Source: Ischnura elegans
Taxonomy: Eukaryota > Arthropoda > Insecta > Odonata > Coenagrionidae
DNA: 64,000 nucleotides
Assembly (NCBI RefSeq): GCF_921293095.1
Contig: NC_060259.1
Span: 25,675,812-25,739,811 of the forward strand
Reading direction: 5' to 3'
Shown: in pieces, positions 37,840 to 49,509 of the stretch
How positions within the stretch are numbered: the stretch's first letter is position 1
How the letters are laid out: every line of letters begins with the position of its first letter
Program-made: the position numbers and the translations under genes
Notes under the pieces: generated by a model
Told to the model about the DNA's origin: nothing
The model's database searches: none
Seen by the model: the letters and a program-made list of their open reading frames with translations, nothing else

Positions 37840-38971
37840 CTCTCAAGTATTATTTCCATGTCTTAACTTTGCCTTCGTTTTTAATCGGGATATTTCCATT
37901 CTTTGCAACTTTCAGCGTCGCATCTTGTGCACCGTTCCTATAAATGTTTCGTCATCTCAAAGTTCTTTTGGGACTTCATTTTTTCTCTAAATTTTCATCA
38001 TTCATGTCTTGCTTGTTGCTATCAGACCATTGGCTAACGCGATGCCAGTTTCGCCGCAAAAACGAGAAGATGAGACGCTGGTGGGTCGATCCAACTCCGC
38101 GTTTGGAAATGAGACAGTTGCAGAAGGCCTAAGGTGCCAAGTTCATCGAGAACATGAATCGAGATGAAGAAATGTGACACCCGGTCCGAGTATGCTTACG
38201 GTGTACATATTAATGGGAATATTCGTGATGATGTGAGTGAAAAAAATAGTTTTAATGCAAATTTTTAAGTGAAATTCCTACCTATTCAGGGGTATCAACC
38301 CACTCGTCGGCTCTACGGTGGCTCACCCACACAAACCGGACGACTAAATCCTCCAAAAACAGATGACTCAACTCCTACCTTCGTAATTTTTTATTTAAAT
38401 TGGCCTACTATTTCTCAAAGGCGCCACTCCATGCCCATCCAAAGAGATATTTTGGCAACGTTTCACATTGTTGGGTGATTATTCTGAAATTCATCGGAAC
38501 GGTGTGGCTTCCGACCGCACGTGCTCCAAGACGGCGGAAAGGCGGAACTGTTTCTTTTCCGTGGGGCTTTCAACACATCGACATTTCCGACCTGAAGACG
38601 ACAGCAGGATGGCCGGAGAAACTGACGTCGCCTTTGGACAAGAATACGCGGAGGAACGCACAAAAGCCGTCATTGATGTAAAGCGATATCCCTTGCTTTG
38701 GATGCAGGGTCGTAACTGAAAACGAAATCAAGTTTTGTTGATTGATGAAAAGAAATCCCTCGAGATTCATTTGTTTATCAGTGATGTTAACACTTACTCA
38801 GCATGGATTTTGATTGATTCTATGCCACAATTGTTTGCTGCAGCTTCACCAAACAATTTTTGGGGTCCAAGTAGATACCCACATTGGATCACCCATGCCC
38901 GCAAACTACAAAACAGTAACATGAGTGATATTACTCGCTCGGGAGTTAATATCAAGCGGTAGGACACTTAC
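37840..38971. other. Intergenic between a MITE and the protease pseudo-exon
   Basis: Short frames exist on both strands (e.g. 38400-38719 plus), but none shows family motifs or splice context. A string RRKNEKMRRWWV near 38,055 faintly recalls Harbinger-associated proteins but is too short to call. Confidence 0.3.
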
Positions 38972-39149
38972 CCTTGGAAGCAGTGAACAATTTGGAAGAC
39001 TTATTCGTCGTTTATGTCGGAGCCATGGCAAAGGAAGAAGGAGCTGTCGTCATCCTTCGACCACACCATAACGTTCGCTTGCCACCACTAGTAACCAGAC
39101 TTGGCAATGGTTCCTCCGACGATGCGATCGATAGGGGTTCTTCCGTACT
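38972..39149 (-). pseudogene. Decayed inverted copy of serine-protease exon 2
   Basis: On the minus strand this 178-bp segment has exactly the length of exon 2 of the intact protease (43117-43294) and aligns without gaps. Shared strings include DRIVGGT, AKSG, SSFFLC and HCF. It ends in a preserved donor (CCAAGG/GTAAGTG) and starts after a preserved acceptor AG. Two in-frame stops (TAG after AKSGY, TAA after INDE) make it non-functional. The other six exons were not seen nearby. A MITE (39158-39460) sits at its acceptor side. It lies about 2.1 kb upstream of the intact gene and in the opposite orientation. Confidence 0.88.
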
Positions 39150-39157
39150 CTAGAATG

Positions 39158-39460
39158 CAGTGGCGCAGCGAGGGGGGGGGGGGGGGAGTTTTGGGGGATA
39201 AGCCCCCCAGAGCTCAGAGGAATTTTTAAGTTTAATCCATGTTACTTAATTGGATTGGTATTACTAATAGAACGGTGTAAGAATTAATAAAAATATCTCT
39301 CAGAAAGCCGTGAAACACCATTTTGAACCATTTATCTTAAAATTCCGCAATTTATTAATCTCGCACCTATTGCTTATCCTGGTGGGTATTCCATACCCCA
39401 CACACCACGGTATTAGTTGCATATAAACCCCCCCAGGCTCAATTCCTGGCTGCGCCCCTG
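39158..39460 (+). mobile_element. 303-bp hAT-type MITE, family B, with perfect TSD
   Basis: It begins CAGTGGCGCAGCGAGG, ends GGCTGCGCCCCTG and is flanked by CTAGAATG on both sides (39150-39157 and 39461-39468). The target site contains the splice-acceptor AG of the protease pseudo-exon. A run of about 13 G follows the left end. Confidence 0.93.
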
Positions 39461-39497
39461 CTAGAATGGGTCATATTTTGTGTGAAATGCATGGATC

Positions 39498-39755
39498 CAA
39501 GGACATATTCAGGATTATTTTCTTGAGGGGGGGCACAAGGGTCTGACAGGCAAATAATCCTCTCATATTTGAGATCAAAAACAACGTACAAGAAGTACTG
39601 TACAAAGTATTCTCTTTATTTTAATATGAAGGCTATTGATATAGTGATAAAATATTGAGGCCACGTAATACACAGAACAAAGTGAATGTAATTATAACCG
39701 CATTAAAAATCTAGTCTATTGTTGAAGCGTCTGGAGGGGTACGTGCCCCCCCAGA
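39498..39755 (+). mobile_element. Partial hAT-type element, family C
   Basis: CAAGGACATATTCAGGATTA, then GGGGGGGCACAAGGGTCTGA, GATCAAAAACAACGTACAAG and, near the right side, GAAGCGTCTGGAGGGGTACG match the family-C copies at 33743 and 56496. The right terminal bases are lost. Confidence 0.65.
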
Positions 39756-41196
39756 TGCTTCAAATTGTAATTGAATGTAATAAAAATATGACATTTGAAT
39801 AGATTAGCAATCCGGCTGAGGATATAATGGCTACCATAGTATCATTCGCACTGAAAGTAAAACTCTTGGATCGTTAATCCTTTGCCTTTGAAAGCCTCTG
39901 AAATTCACAAGCTCATAGAACCCATTATGTTGTGTGCGTTATTATCCTACTGTTCCCAACACCAATTATACCCCAACGTCCCAACGTTGCTATTGTTTAC
40001 CCCTCTGCGTCTGCTCAGCCGCCTGTCTTCACAGCATTGAGTAATAATCTCCAGCAAAGAAAGTATACATCACTGGTGATCAGCTGTCTCCACAGAGAGA
40101 CTTTTGACAGAGGCAATATCGTTTTTTATTTCTTTGAGATTTTCTTGAGAGGGGTGTATTAAGATATCATCAATGTGCTTTCGTAGCATCACATTATTAT
40201 TCCTATGAGGTAGGAAGCAATGCTTTGGCGATTCTACTTTAATATCTTATTTTTGAGTAATCCTCAATGTATTTTAGGAATTAATAGAATATATTCTTGC
40301 TCATGTTTTTCATGTAATGCGTGTATCCTTTTTCAATTTCAGTTTTATAAGTTGAGGAAACGAACCACGCTGGTTGACTGTAAATGATAGAAAGTTTATC
40401 TTGGCTATGGTGTATTTTTTTTCATTGCAAAGTTATCCGAAAACCATATTATTTTGTGAACCGATATCTTGAATGAAGTAGGTGTGATCAAATTCTTATA
40501 ATTTCGTTACTTGAATAAATAAGAATTTAACAGTGAGTAATAATCCCCGGAATTTGAATTAATTTTTCAAGTCAAATTTATGATTTTATAGTTTGCAGTA
40601 CGTATTAATTGTTTTATATATATACTTTGATAACTCAAGACTGGTACTCTTAATTAACAGGTAATCGTTTGAATCTTTGAGTACTGATTTTAATGCTCGG
40701 CTTTGAGGATGTACTGTTTTCCAATCGTGAAAAATGCCTTTCTATTTAGTTCTGAATATAATTGGTTGCCTTCAATTTTTTTAGCGTTCCTGACCACTTG
40801 TCGCGTGGACTAAAGTCGAGACATATTCTTTGCAATGATTTTACGACGATGAATGTGAGCTAAATCTAAAATTGAAATCTCGGTTGAAGCGGCCGAAAAA
40901 GGAAATAATTTATTATATTTTTTTACGATGGGTGTTGAAATTCACTTTGCTCATACTTAATTTTGTTAAGATATTATTGACTTTTTATATAATCATTAAT
41001 ATTAATTTAACATTAAAATTCGTGCGATGCCTTTGTTTCGCGTTTAATGGGTTTGTCGATATTAGATCATGCAAGCCGACACTACATTGAGAACAGAATG
41101 GGCAAATAGTAGGGTACTGAGACACATCACAGCTAGGTAAATGTTGATAAAGCATTTATCATGTCCACCCGTCTTGTGTTGCGTGATTAAGGGGGA
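39756..41196. other. Intergenic upstream of the protease gene
   Basis: AT-rich sequence with no recognised gene or repeat ends. It should include any distal control elements of the protease, but none can be named from sequence alone. Confidence 0.35.
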
Positions 41197-41231
41197 TATA
41201 TATATTGGAGAATCGACGGCACTAAGTCAGA
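41197..41231 (+). promoter_or_regulatory. Core promoter of the serine protease: TATA box and initiator
   Basis: TATATATAT at 41197-41205 is followed by AGTCAGACTT, whose TCA (41227-41229) fits an arthropod initiator. The spacing places the start near 41229, with the TATA box about 31 bp upstream and a leader of about 38 nt before the ATG at 41267. Confidence 0.65.
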
Positions 41232-41266
41232 CTTGGAGTTCAGGAGAAGACCAAGCTCATTTGACG

Positions 41267-41471
41267 ATGGCTTTCTCAAGCGTGAGATTCCTGTGCATCG
41301 TGGGGATGCTCAATCACCTTTCCAATGGTTTGCCTGCGACACACGACTTGTTTTCATCGGAGGATTTTGGGAGACCTGCCATGTATTTCCCTCCAGAAGC
41401 AGGAGCTATTATCGCTGGAATTGGAGCTCCAAAGCCAGGAGACATTGAAGTACTGACAACGGACACATGCA
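41267..41471 (+). CDS. Protease exon 1: signal peptide and pro-region
   Basis: Residues 1-68 plus one base. The start ATG (ACG ATG G) is the first after the predicted start site, and its frame opens with a hydrophobic stretch. The pro-region is rich in Gly, Pro and Ala (AGAIIAGIGAPKPGD) and ends in TTDTC; the exon-2 junction makes the dipeptide spacing C-K-C. One of these cysteines probably tethers the pro-region to the catalytic domain, as the Cys1-Cys122 bond does in chymotrypsin. Confidence 0.9.
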
Positions 41472-44400
41472 GTAAGTCCATATTCAAGACAACGCCTATG
41501 TTTTCCATTGTGAAAATTATGACTTTAAATCTTAAATTTCATTTCTTTGATTAGAAAAACCATTTATATTTACTGATAATCTTACATTTGCAGTTTGTTC
41601 AACCATTAAATTTAATTATTTCAATCGCATTAATATCCGTCAAATATCCCTTTTTTATAACCATCGGTGAAGTTATAAGAACTCTTATAACTTCACAGCT
41701 AGCCTCCATTTCTATAAAATATATTCACAACCGACGCGAGACTGGCGTAATTACCTCAAGAAGAGCTACTTTTAGACTTTTTAAATTATCATTCGTTTAG
41801 TATTGCGTAAGAGTGAAATTTTGACCGCGCTCAAAAATTTAATGCCAAAAGTTCCCCTTAAAGTTATTTCTTCGTTCAACTTGTGTGATTTTCTCCTTTA
41901 TTATTATTTTAACTTTATATTTCGCAATATTTTAAGTATTCCGTCTCCAATGCTTCTGACTGGCAGCGGAATAGGTAAGGAGGTGGGTAAGCTAGCGTAT
42001 TATTGATGTAAATATTTAGTAGTTTTCTTTGCCATACGAACTGACAAAATACTAACAAGATAGTCACTGATATAACGAAATATATTAAGTTAAATACTAG
42101 TGGCCAATTAATTATAAGTGCAACATAAGTGTCGATCAAGTGCCAATTATTTGCTTGCTGGGTGATTTGAGTTTCAATTTTTGTCATAGTTATCCTCAAT
42201 CTTGATTAATTTGTCCTTTGTTGTGCTGTGAGAATGATTGAATTTTGTAAAATGTGGTGGACAAGCTTGTTCTGAGAGCCTTTCGAAGGTTTGTGAATAT
42301 CGTTATCGTCCGGAGGGCCAAAATGCTCTACATAGCTGTACCACTACATCAATAAAACAAAAAACATATAATTTCAAAGTTCAATGATCTTATTGGTTAA
42401 GAAGTTCAATCAATCAATTCGACTTTTGATATTGCCTATTTTTAACGAGTGTATCGATATTTGCCATTAATTTTGTAATTGCATACAATATTTTCTTTAG
42501 TCTCAACGGGCCGAAGGAAATTAGGGACAAAGGTCTTCAAACCGGGTCCCCGGGTTGAAGACCTTTGGGTCTTAGGGTCTCGGGATCAAAGTCGGGTCTC
42601 TGGTCATTCCAGCATAAAATCCATCCATTTCCGTATTCTGCTGATCAGAACTCGTAGAAAATTGGAGGTTGCCAGGAAAATGAATATATGTCCCTACCCT
42701 GAAACATTCATAGTCTCACGCCATGAAAACTGATAAAAATAGGAATACGTTTTTCCTTCAAACGACAAAGTCCTTAAATGATTGCTGCATCGAAATCAAG
42801 AAGACAAATCTCTCAAGAATGCACCTTAATTGTTTAGTAAACTCGTACGGGTTAACGGCTGGTGTCCTTACGATTCCCGCCATACGCTTATCGAAGCGGC
42901 TTGCAGAGTAGTGTGAAGATATCCAGCCGCTGGATTGAAACTCTTGAGTGAGAGCACATAATATAAATTTTCGCCATCTAGGAAAATTTAAAATCTTCTT
43001 TGAGCGGTGGAATGGAATTTTGTGTATGGTTGCACCCCAATTAAAACAAAGGAAATATTTTGGTGGTACCTGCTGCTTGTAGACTTAATACCATTTCCAT
43101 GTGACATTTATCGCAGAATGTGGAAGGACACACACGGATCGCATTGTCGGAGGAACCCAAGCGAAGTCTGGCGAGTGGTGCTGGCAGGCGAAGATTATGA
43201 TCTGGTCTGAGGATGATGATGGCTCCTTCTTTCTCTGCGGTGGATCCGTCATAAATGACGAGTATATTCTCTCTGCTGCTCACTGTTTCTATGGGTAAGT
43301 TAAGCCTGAAGCAATAGCTTTCATTCTTATTTCATTCATCTCATTTCCGTTGCTCGTGACCCTCAAATTGTTGCCACTAAGGCATCTGTGTTTATTTGAA
43401 GTCTCAAAATTGTTTAATGCCAAATTGCCGATTGCATCTGATAGATGTACATAAAATTTAAGAAGTGAGTCAATCATTGGAACAAAAAGACCAGCATTAA
43501 CTTTATAATAAAGTTGCTTTCTCTAATGGGGCCAAAGATATTTAATTTACTGCCCGTTGAAATTAAACAAATTAAATTCTCAATTAACATGTTGAGATTT
43601 GCCAAAGGCTGGCATTTCTCTCAAGAAATGATTAAACATTTATTTTGACGTTATTTCTTTAACAACGCTTATGTAAAATTTACTGCGTTATTTTTTTGGA
43701 ATAATTTTTTGTTGTTTGATGGTGGGTCAGTTTTGGTCTTATGACCTTTGTTATTATTAGCTGTACAATCAAAATGTTGGGAGTAAATAAATTATTATTA
43801 TTAATAGCGGTACTACTAAAATTATGGGATGGTTGTTAGGTAGGCTCATCGTCCTATCATTTTCAGTTTTCGTCTGCATCGCTTGAAAATGAATTACTGA
43901 GATAATTACCAACATATATTAGTAAGTCATTCAGTCATCTATTCAGTCACTTTATTTTTTGGATTTGAACACTTAAATAAATTTTTGAGATATTTTTTAA
44001 ATTATATTTTTGGATAATTTGCCTTACTGCGTATTTCTTACAATTATGACTCACAATCAGTATATAATACACACTGTGTTAACAATTCTTGAGTTCTAAA
44101 ACTTACCAATAGAGTAAACTTAATGATGCCTCTGTGTATTAGTCGTGAAAATCACCATGTTTAGTTAATTTTATGCCAAATTTGCAACATGTCTGATTGG
44201 CTTCAAGGATGTTGCCCGATTCGTTGGCCTGGGACTGAGAACGGGGCGAAATCTGTGGAGACCATGGATTCCGTGGCTCATTCGAGGGTAGTCCAGTAGC
44301 GAATACAGAAAAAACTCGAGGGGGGTGCAAAAGATATCTTGAATCACCTTTACTTTTATCCTAATAAAAAATAATCAAGTTACATGCAGAGTTTAAGAAA

Positions 44401-47400
44401 ATTTTAGTTTAATTTATTATACACGTATACAAAACAATGCCATATTATGATATAAAAAAGTTATAATTGTGGTTCTGCAATGTTTGGCAATACGGGCGGG
44501 CCCGCAAGGGGGGCGCGCGCCCCCTGCGGCCCCCATCTGTATCCGCCACTGGGATAGTCTTACTTTTCTTCCGTATCGACGCATAGCACAAGTTGGGATA
44601 GTCGGTGGCAAATAATTTGCCTTTTATTGAACCTGAATTTTGACATTTCTTTAAGCATATTTATTCCTGGTGTACTGCTTAGTGAGATTTGTTTGCTTAA
44701 TTTCCTTCCTTCTATGATAAAATTTCGTCGGCTAGCTACAGGGTCCATGCATAAAATATTTTTGTACGTTTATTAAGTAAAATCAAAATGCCTGAGAATT
44801 TTTTCAATACATGGCAAAGGTACATTGGTACATATTTCTACTTCCTTGTCTGCTAGAGGAAAGTTGTCCTTCGGAAAAACAGGTATAAAGTTAAACGTAA
44901 ATGCAATTGTCTTGTATACGCTCAATTCCTTTCAGTTTGAGCTTTGCAACCATACTTCCCCCGAAACCCAAATTATATATTCACTATAGATGCATCTCAC
45001 CTTACAACTCCTGAGTGGAAAACATACTTCGGTTACAAAGAGATATTTTTATTTCTTTTCTTGCACTTAAAAGTGCAACATCTGAAGTAAAACGCATTGC
45101 TTCGACTAAATGATAAATATTCACCCCATTAAAAATTTATTTTGCGTAAAAAGGCAAGGATATGCATGATGATACAACCACGAGATTTTTAGGATTCATC
45201 TCCAGTTTAAGCGTCCTAATTATATATTTTTGCGAGAAAAATGCTGGGGGTCGTATTTTTTCACCTTCTCAGAGATTTCCTTTACCACATTGTGGTACAC
45301 TTCTTTTTTAGCCTTCTTAGGAGAATGTATCTGGGCAACAAATCTACAAGAATTTTCTATTTCCTGTTTATTTTTCCTTTACAGAAAGGAAAACTCAAAA
45401 ATCGACGTCTACCTGGGAGCTCACAAATTATTTGGGGATAAAGAAGGAAAAAGGAAATTTGTGGATACCGTCTTAATACACGAAGAGTAAGGTGCTTTTT
45501 ATTATTTTTCTAGTATTTAATGTTACATCAGCGTATCTACTTTCATAATTTCATTTCCAGCTACGACCCAATTACCAAAGCTAACGACATTGCTTTAGTG
45601 AAAATGGTAAGGAAGATCCGTTATTCGGATAGAATTTGCTCAATATGCCTTCCTAATAAGGCGACTGATTACACTGGAGAAACCTGCACTATCACCGGAT
45701 GGGGAGCTCTCAAATCAGGGGTAAGAACAATTTTTTATTATCGCGTACTTTCGCAAAAGCTGGTGGTTTATCAACCTATTACTATTTCATAAACACATAC
45801 ATGGTGGATAATGATTCAAATGAAATATTTCTCAGATATGTGGAGCTCAACCTGTTTGCAACCATAAGGCTCACATAAAGATTCACCTCGATAGCCATGT
45901 CACATAAATATTTATTAATGAAAATTTAAATAATTGCAATTTAATTTGGCGAAGGAACCAAAATAGAGCGGAAATGGCAGGCCAAAATTGAGGTTCTTTC
46001 TACATCTATTCAGTTTTATTATTGGGAGACTTGCAGCCTGTTTTCATTTACAGTAGGTACCGAGATAGTTAGATCGCATACCTTCTGACTAATGTCAAGA
46101 GTGCTTCAGCCCGTTTTTATACAAATCTGGAAAGTTTTCCCATTCAACGAATTAATCCCACATCAGGATCTCTTGTTGAAGATCAATCATTTCTAGTTCT
46201 AGATCACTTGATCCGCTGGAAACATCAAATCAAAATGTAAACGGATCAAGCAAACGGATTTCAATCTTGGGGCTTGGAAAATTTGTATCCCTCGTAAAAA
46301 TCTCCGTTCAGCAGCTTCAGACCTAGAATAATATTAGTCCATTAGAAGAAATTGGTCGGTTCATCATCACTTGTAGTCTTACGAATATATCTAGTTATAA
46401 TGGCTGGTCATGACGATACTCGCTTTTGTACTTGTGCTCTTGAATGATGTGGGTGTTCTGGGGATGTAATTTCTTCCAATACTTGGAGAATCCAGAAAAC
46501 TTGGCACCGCCATTCTAACGAGAAGATAGCGTTCGTGGCCAGTTTAATGCTATGCATAATTATATATGTCAAAATAACATATGTGTATATTAAAATACAT
46601 TAAGTAATTCGTAGCAACTACGGAGAGACAGCTGACTCTGACGCAATGTTGTTTAAAGTCCATTAAGTCATAATTACTGTTTCCAAAGCGAGCATTTCAA
46701 CAGTAGTGGACTCTCACAATTACAAAGGCAATAAATAAGTCATTCTTTTCTTGCTGAAAAGGGTGACTCACCAGTGGCTCTAATGGAAGCTGAAGTTAAA
46801 GTTATATCTGATGAGACTTGTGAGAAGCAGTATGGACACCTATACCCTAGCCAGATCTGCGCCGCTGCCCCAGGAACTGATTCTTGCCAGGTTAGCTTTG
46901 AATGTATCTCATTTGGGTCGAGAATATTTTACTGGTTGAAATTATATTTAAATAGTAGCTGGAATATAAAGCTAAATATTTAACATACTTTTTCATTTAT
47001 ATAAAAATTCGATGGTTTCATCCAACAGGGTGACAGCGGCGGGCCTATGGCTCATCAAGGCAGTGATGGCATCTGGGACCTCATTGGAGTGGTATCAGCT
47101 GGAAGAGGCTGCGCCGATCCAAATTTTGCAGGTTCGTGTTTCAGACTGTATTTCGTTACACATCCTTTTTCACTTTTAATGTTGAGTACGATTCTAATTG
47201 TAATTAATAATAGCAGTTGATGACAAAGCTCTTCACAACGCTTTGTTCTCTTCAATTATATGAATTTTCTAGACGTGCAATGAAAATTTATCCAAGATTG
47301 AGTATGTTTCTGATAATTACCTATTATTTATGGCATACTTAATCAAAGTCATCGGGCATATCTTAATAATAAGTTGTACGTAATAGAAAGGCAACAGATT

Positions 47401-47564
47401 GAGGGCGTCGTTTCCTGAGTTTGTGGGTTTGCTATTCATGGCTGAAGTGAGTGACATATATTTTTTTCTTTATAACCATTTCAGGTCTGTACACGAATGT
47501 GCATAAGTTCCTGCCCTGGATTTATAAACATACCCACGGTAGTGAGTACTGTTCTAAAAACTAG
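41267..47564 (+). CDS. Secreted trypsin-like serine protease (S1 family), seven exons
   Basis: The exons 41267-41471, 43117-43294, 45385-45486, 45561-45720, 46762-46890, 47029-47131 and 47485-47564 join in frame (GT-AG throughout) to 318 codons plus TAG. A hydrophobic N terminus (MAFSSVRFLCIVGML) suggests a signal peptide. A pro-region of about 55 residues ends at R77/IVGG, so activation is by trypsin-like cleavage. The catalytic triad is H124 (SAAHC), D171 (NDIALV) and S261 (GDSGGP). D255 occupies the base of the S1 pocket, predicting cleavage after Arg or Lys. Oddities are Ala at the usual Trp215 position (VSAGRGC), Cys in place of Pro28 (WCWQ), and loss of Cys201 while Cys136 (C204) remains. 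Likely roles are digestion or a haemolymph cascade; the sequence does not decide. No clip domain is visible. Confidence 0.95.
41472..43116 (+). other. Protease intron 1 with a 12-bp hairpin
   Basis: AT-rich intron of 1,645 bp. AAAGGTCTTCAA at 42529-42540 and TTGAAGACCTTT at 42554-42565 form a perfect inverted repeat around a GC-rich centre. Nothing else is recognised. Confidence 0.5.
43295..45384 (+). other. Protease intron 2, holding a MITE
   Basis: This 2,090-bp intron contains the hAT-type MITE at 44294-44551, a short AAT-repeat run near 43,785-43,805 and otherwise AT-rich unannotated sequence. Confidence 0.5.
44294..44551. mobile_element. 258-bp hAT-type MITE in the protease intron
   Basis: The left end CAGTAGCGAATACAG pairs with the right end CTGTATCCGCCACTG at 13 of 15 positions. 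The flanks GGGTAGTC (44286-44293) and GGATAGTC (44552-44559) match at 7 of 8. A GC-rich subterminal palindrome (GGGGGGCGCGCGCCCCC) lies near the right end. Confidence 0.9.
45721..46761 (+). other. Protease intron 4
   Basis: A 1,041-bp intron between the exon ending TCAGGG/GTAAGA and the acceptor CTGAAAAG/GGTGAC. No repeat or RNA was recognised. Confidence 0.5.
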
Positions 47565-47632
47565 TCACACATGAAGATGTGAAATACCAGTGAAAAAATA
47601 TTGTATCCCCAACCTGTAGCCCAAAAATCATG

Positions 47633-47638
47633 AATAAA
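47633..47638 (+). terminator. Poly(A) signal of the serine protease
   Basis: A canonical AATAAA lies 68 nt after the TAG stop at 47562-47564, giving a short 3' UTR. Confidence 0.75.
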
Positions 47639-47639
47639 T

Positions 47640-48430
47640 TCTGTTAATTGACAAGCTAGTCGTTTTCTTCATAGTTGACGTCTACAAAGAGAAATTTCAG
47701 AATAATGGCCTGAAATTCTCCAAAAGAACACCATTCGGGTTACAAGGCCAAAAACTTCTGAAAATTTGAGTTTCCTGCATTAGGCTTCAGCTTTTTTGTT
47801 TCTCTGCGCCCTTGCATTACCCCATTGGGCATCATGAGCAGCGGACGATGACCCAGGGTGGGCCCCTAGGAAGGTACAACGCACGAGGGCCGGGGACCAC
47901 GTACCAAATCTCATTCGCCTGTCTGTAAAAAAAGAAAGACACTAGTTTTAGCTCTAGCGCCTAAATGAGGCAATCAATTTCAATGAAATCAAAATCATAC
48001 GAAAGAGAATTTGTTTCCACGTTGGATCATTTAATTATAAAAATTAATTGGCTCCATAACATTTCTTTCCTATTTTTCTCCATAATAATTCCTGAACTTA
48101 ATTTTTTCTCAAAAAAGTACCCGTTTTTTCGCGTAAAATCAAGTTTCCCAACTTTGAGCGCTTGGTATTCTTGTAGTTTTCGTTCCAATAACTTACAATT
48201 TTTATTTAAGAAATCCAGATCTAGTAATACAAGTTTGCATAAAACAAATTGTTTATGCCACTAAAATTGATGGATGTTGTAAACAACGACAATATTTGCT
48301 AACTTGGAAACCAGTGGGTCAATTGAAAATTTATTGGTTTGGTTTAATTTAATTTATTGGTATTTATTCATTAGGAAACAGTCATAGAAAATCATTCACT
48401 CCTCGCCCAACAACCTCATTTTTTTGGGAC
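47640..48430. other. Intergenic, nothing recognised
   Basis: AT-rich stretch after the protease gene. A GC-richer patch near 47,830-47,910 may be old repeat debris, but no ends could be defined. Confidence 0.3.
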
Positions 48431-48716
48431 CAGTGGCGCAGTGAGGGGGGATTTTGGGGGATAAAACACCCCCAGAGCTCAGAGAAATTTTTAAGTTTAA
48501 TTCATTTAACTTATTTGGATCAGTATTACTTATAGAATAGCATTCGGATTTATCAAATATCCCTCAGAAAGCCGTAAAATTCGCCATTTTGAACCATCAT
48601 TCTTCAATTTTTTCTGGAGGAGGGCCCCGCAACTCCTGCTTACCCTGGTGGGTATGCATTACCCCACACCCGTAAGTATTAGTTGCGCCTAGCCTTAATT
48701 CCTTGCTGCGCCCCTG
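48431..48716 (+). mobile_element. 286-bp hAT-type MITE, family B
   Basis: It begins CAGTGGCGCAGTGAGG, ends TTGCTGCGCCCCTG and is flanked by TTTGGGAC and CTTGGGAC (7 of 8). Internal strings such as AGAGCTCAGAGAAATTTTTA match the copies at 37529 and 39158. Confidence 0.88.
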
Positions 48717-48959
48717 CTTGGGACAGACACCACATTGATTATAAAGTGCACCAAATACGAGTAAAGAGAAAATATATATAGGTACTTACTAGTAGTATCT
48801 GGTAGTCATCCTCGGAAAGGGTGTGGAGAGGAAAGAAAAAAGGAAGGAAGCGCCGCGCCGCCGCGATTAGGAGCCCGCCGACGCCTCCGGAGTGAGGATA
48901 GGGTTGAAAGGGGGAGGGTTGGTAAACCCCCTCCCGTCATCAGGGCGATGTGGACCACC

Positions 48960-49260
48960 ACTAGCGAAACCATGATTTGATGTAGCAACGGAAGGGGTGG
49001 ATATTTCTATGGAGAAGAAAAATCTTTAATTCTTCCGTAGAAGGTATTATGGGCATTGAAGTCTCCAAGGAGAATGAAAGACCTGAAAACCTATGGTCCA
49101 GGTTTTCCCAGAAAGAACCTGACCAAAATATCAACCGAAGGCACACAGTCAAAACGTTGAAATTCCCAACCCGTCGAACAATCCAATATACCTCGAAAGA
49201 GCACCAATAGAGGTTAAACAGTGTCTTTTTGACACCGACATCCTGCCTTCTTTTATCAAG
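48960..49260 (-). pseudogene. LINE endonuclease fragment
   Basis: On the minus strand, near 49,030-49,085, the frame reads ILLGDFNAHNTFYGRIK, the conserved APE-type endonuclease motif of Jockey/R1-like LINEs. Neighbouring sequence is frameshifted. The limits are approximate. Confidence 0.6.
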
Positions 49261-49509
49261 AGAAATACGAGTCGATTACTATAAATGCCCTCCCAATTTT
49301 TTTACTTCTATATTTTATCTTCATCACTTCAGTATTTTATCCCATTTCTTATGGATTTTATATTGCGGTGGAACTAAGACGGTTTTTATCGGCATAGCGA
49401 GTAGCTCGCTGTTTTCATTTGTGATTTAAACCCGGTTTGCGTTTATCTGCAATAAGCGCATTTTAAAATCACTGACAAGGATATTTTAAAAGAATGTAGG
49501 TTTTTAGAT

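Noticed and set aside
38050-38200. Harbinger-like string RRKNEKMRRWWV
   Set aside because: Too short, followed by stops, with no DDE motif or terminal repeats.
48797-48910. GC-rich stretch resembling a CpG island promoter
   Set aside because: Lies beside LINE debris without a gene start on either strand; more likely repeat-derived.
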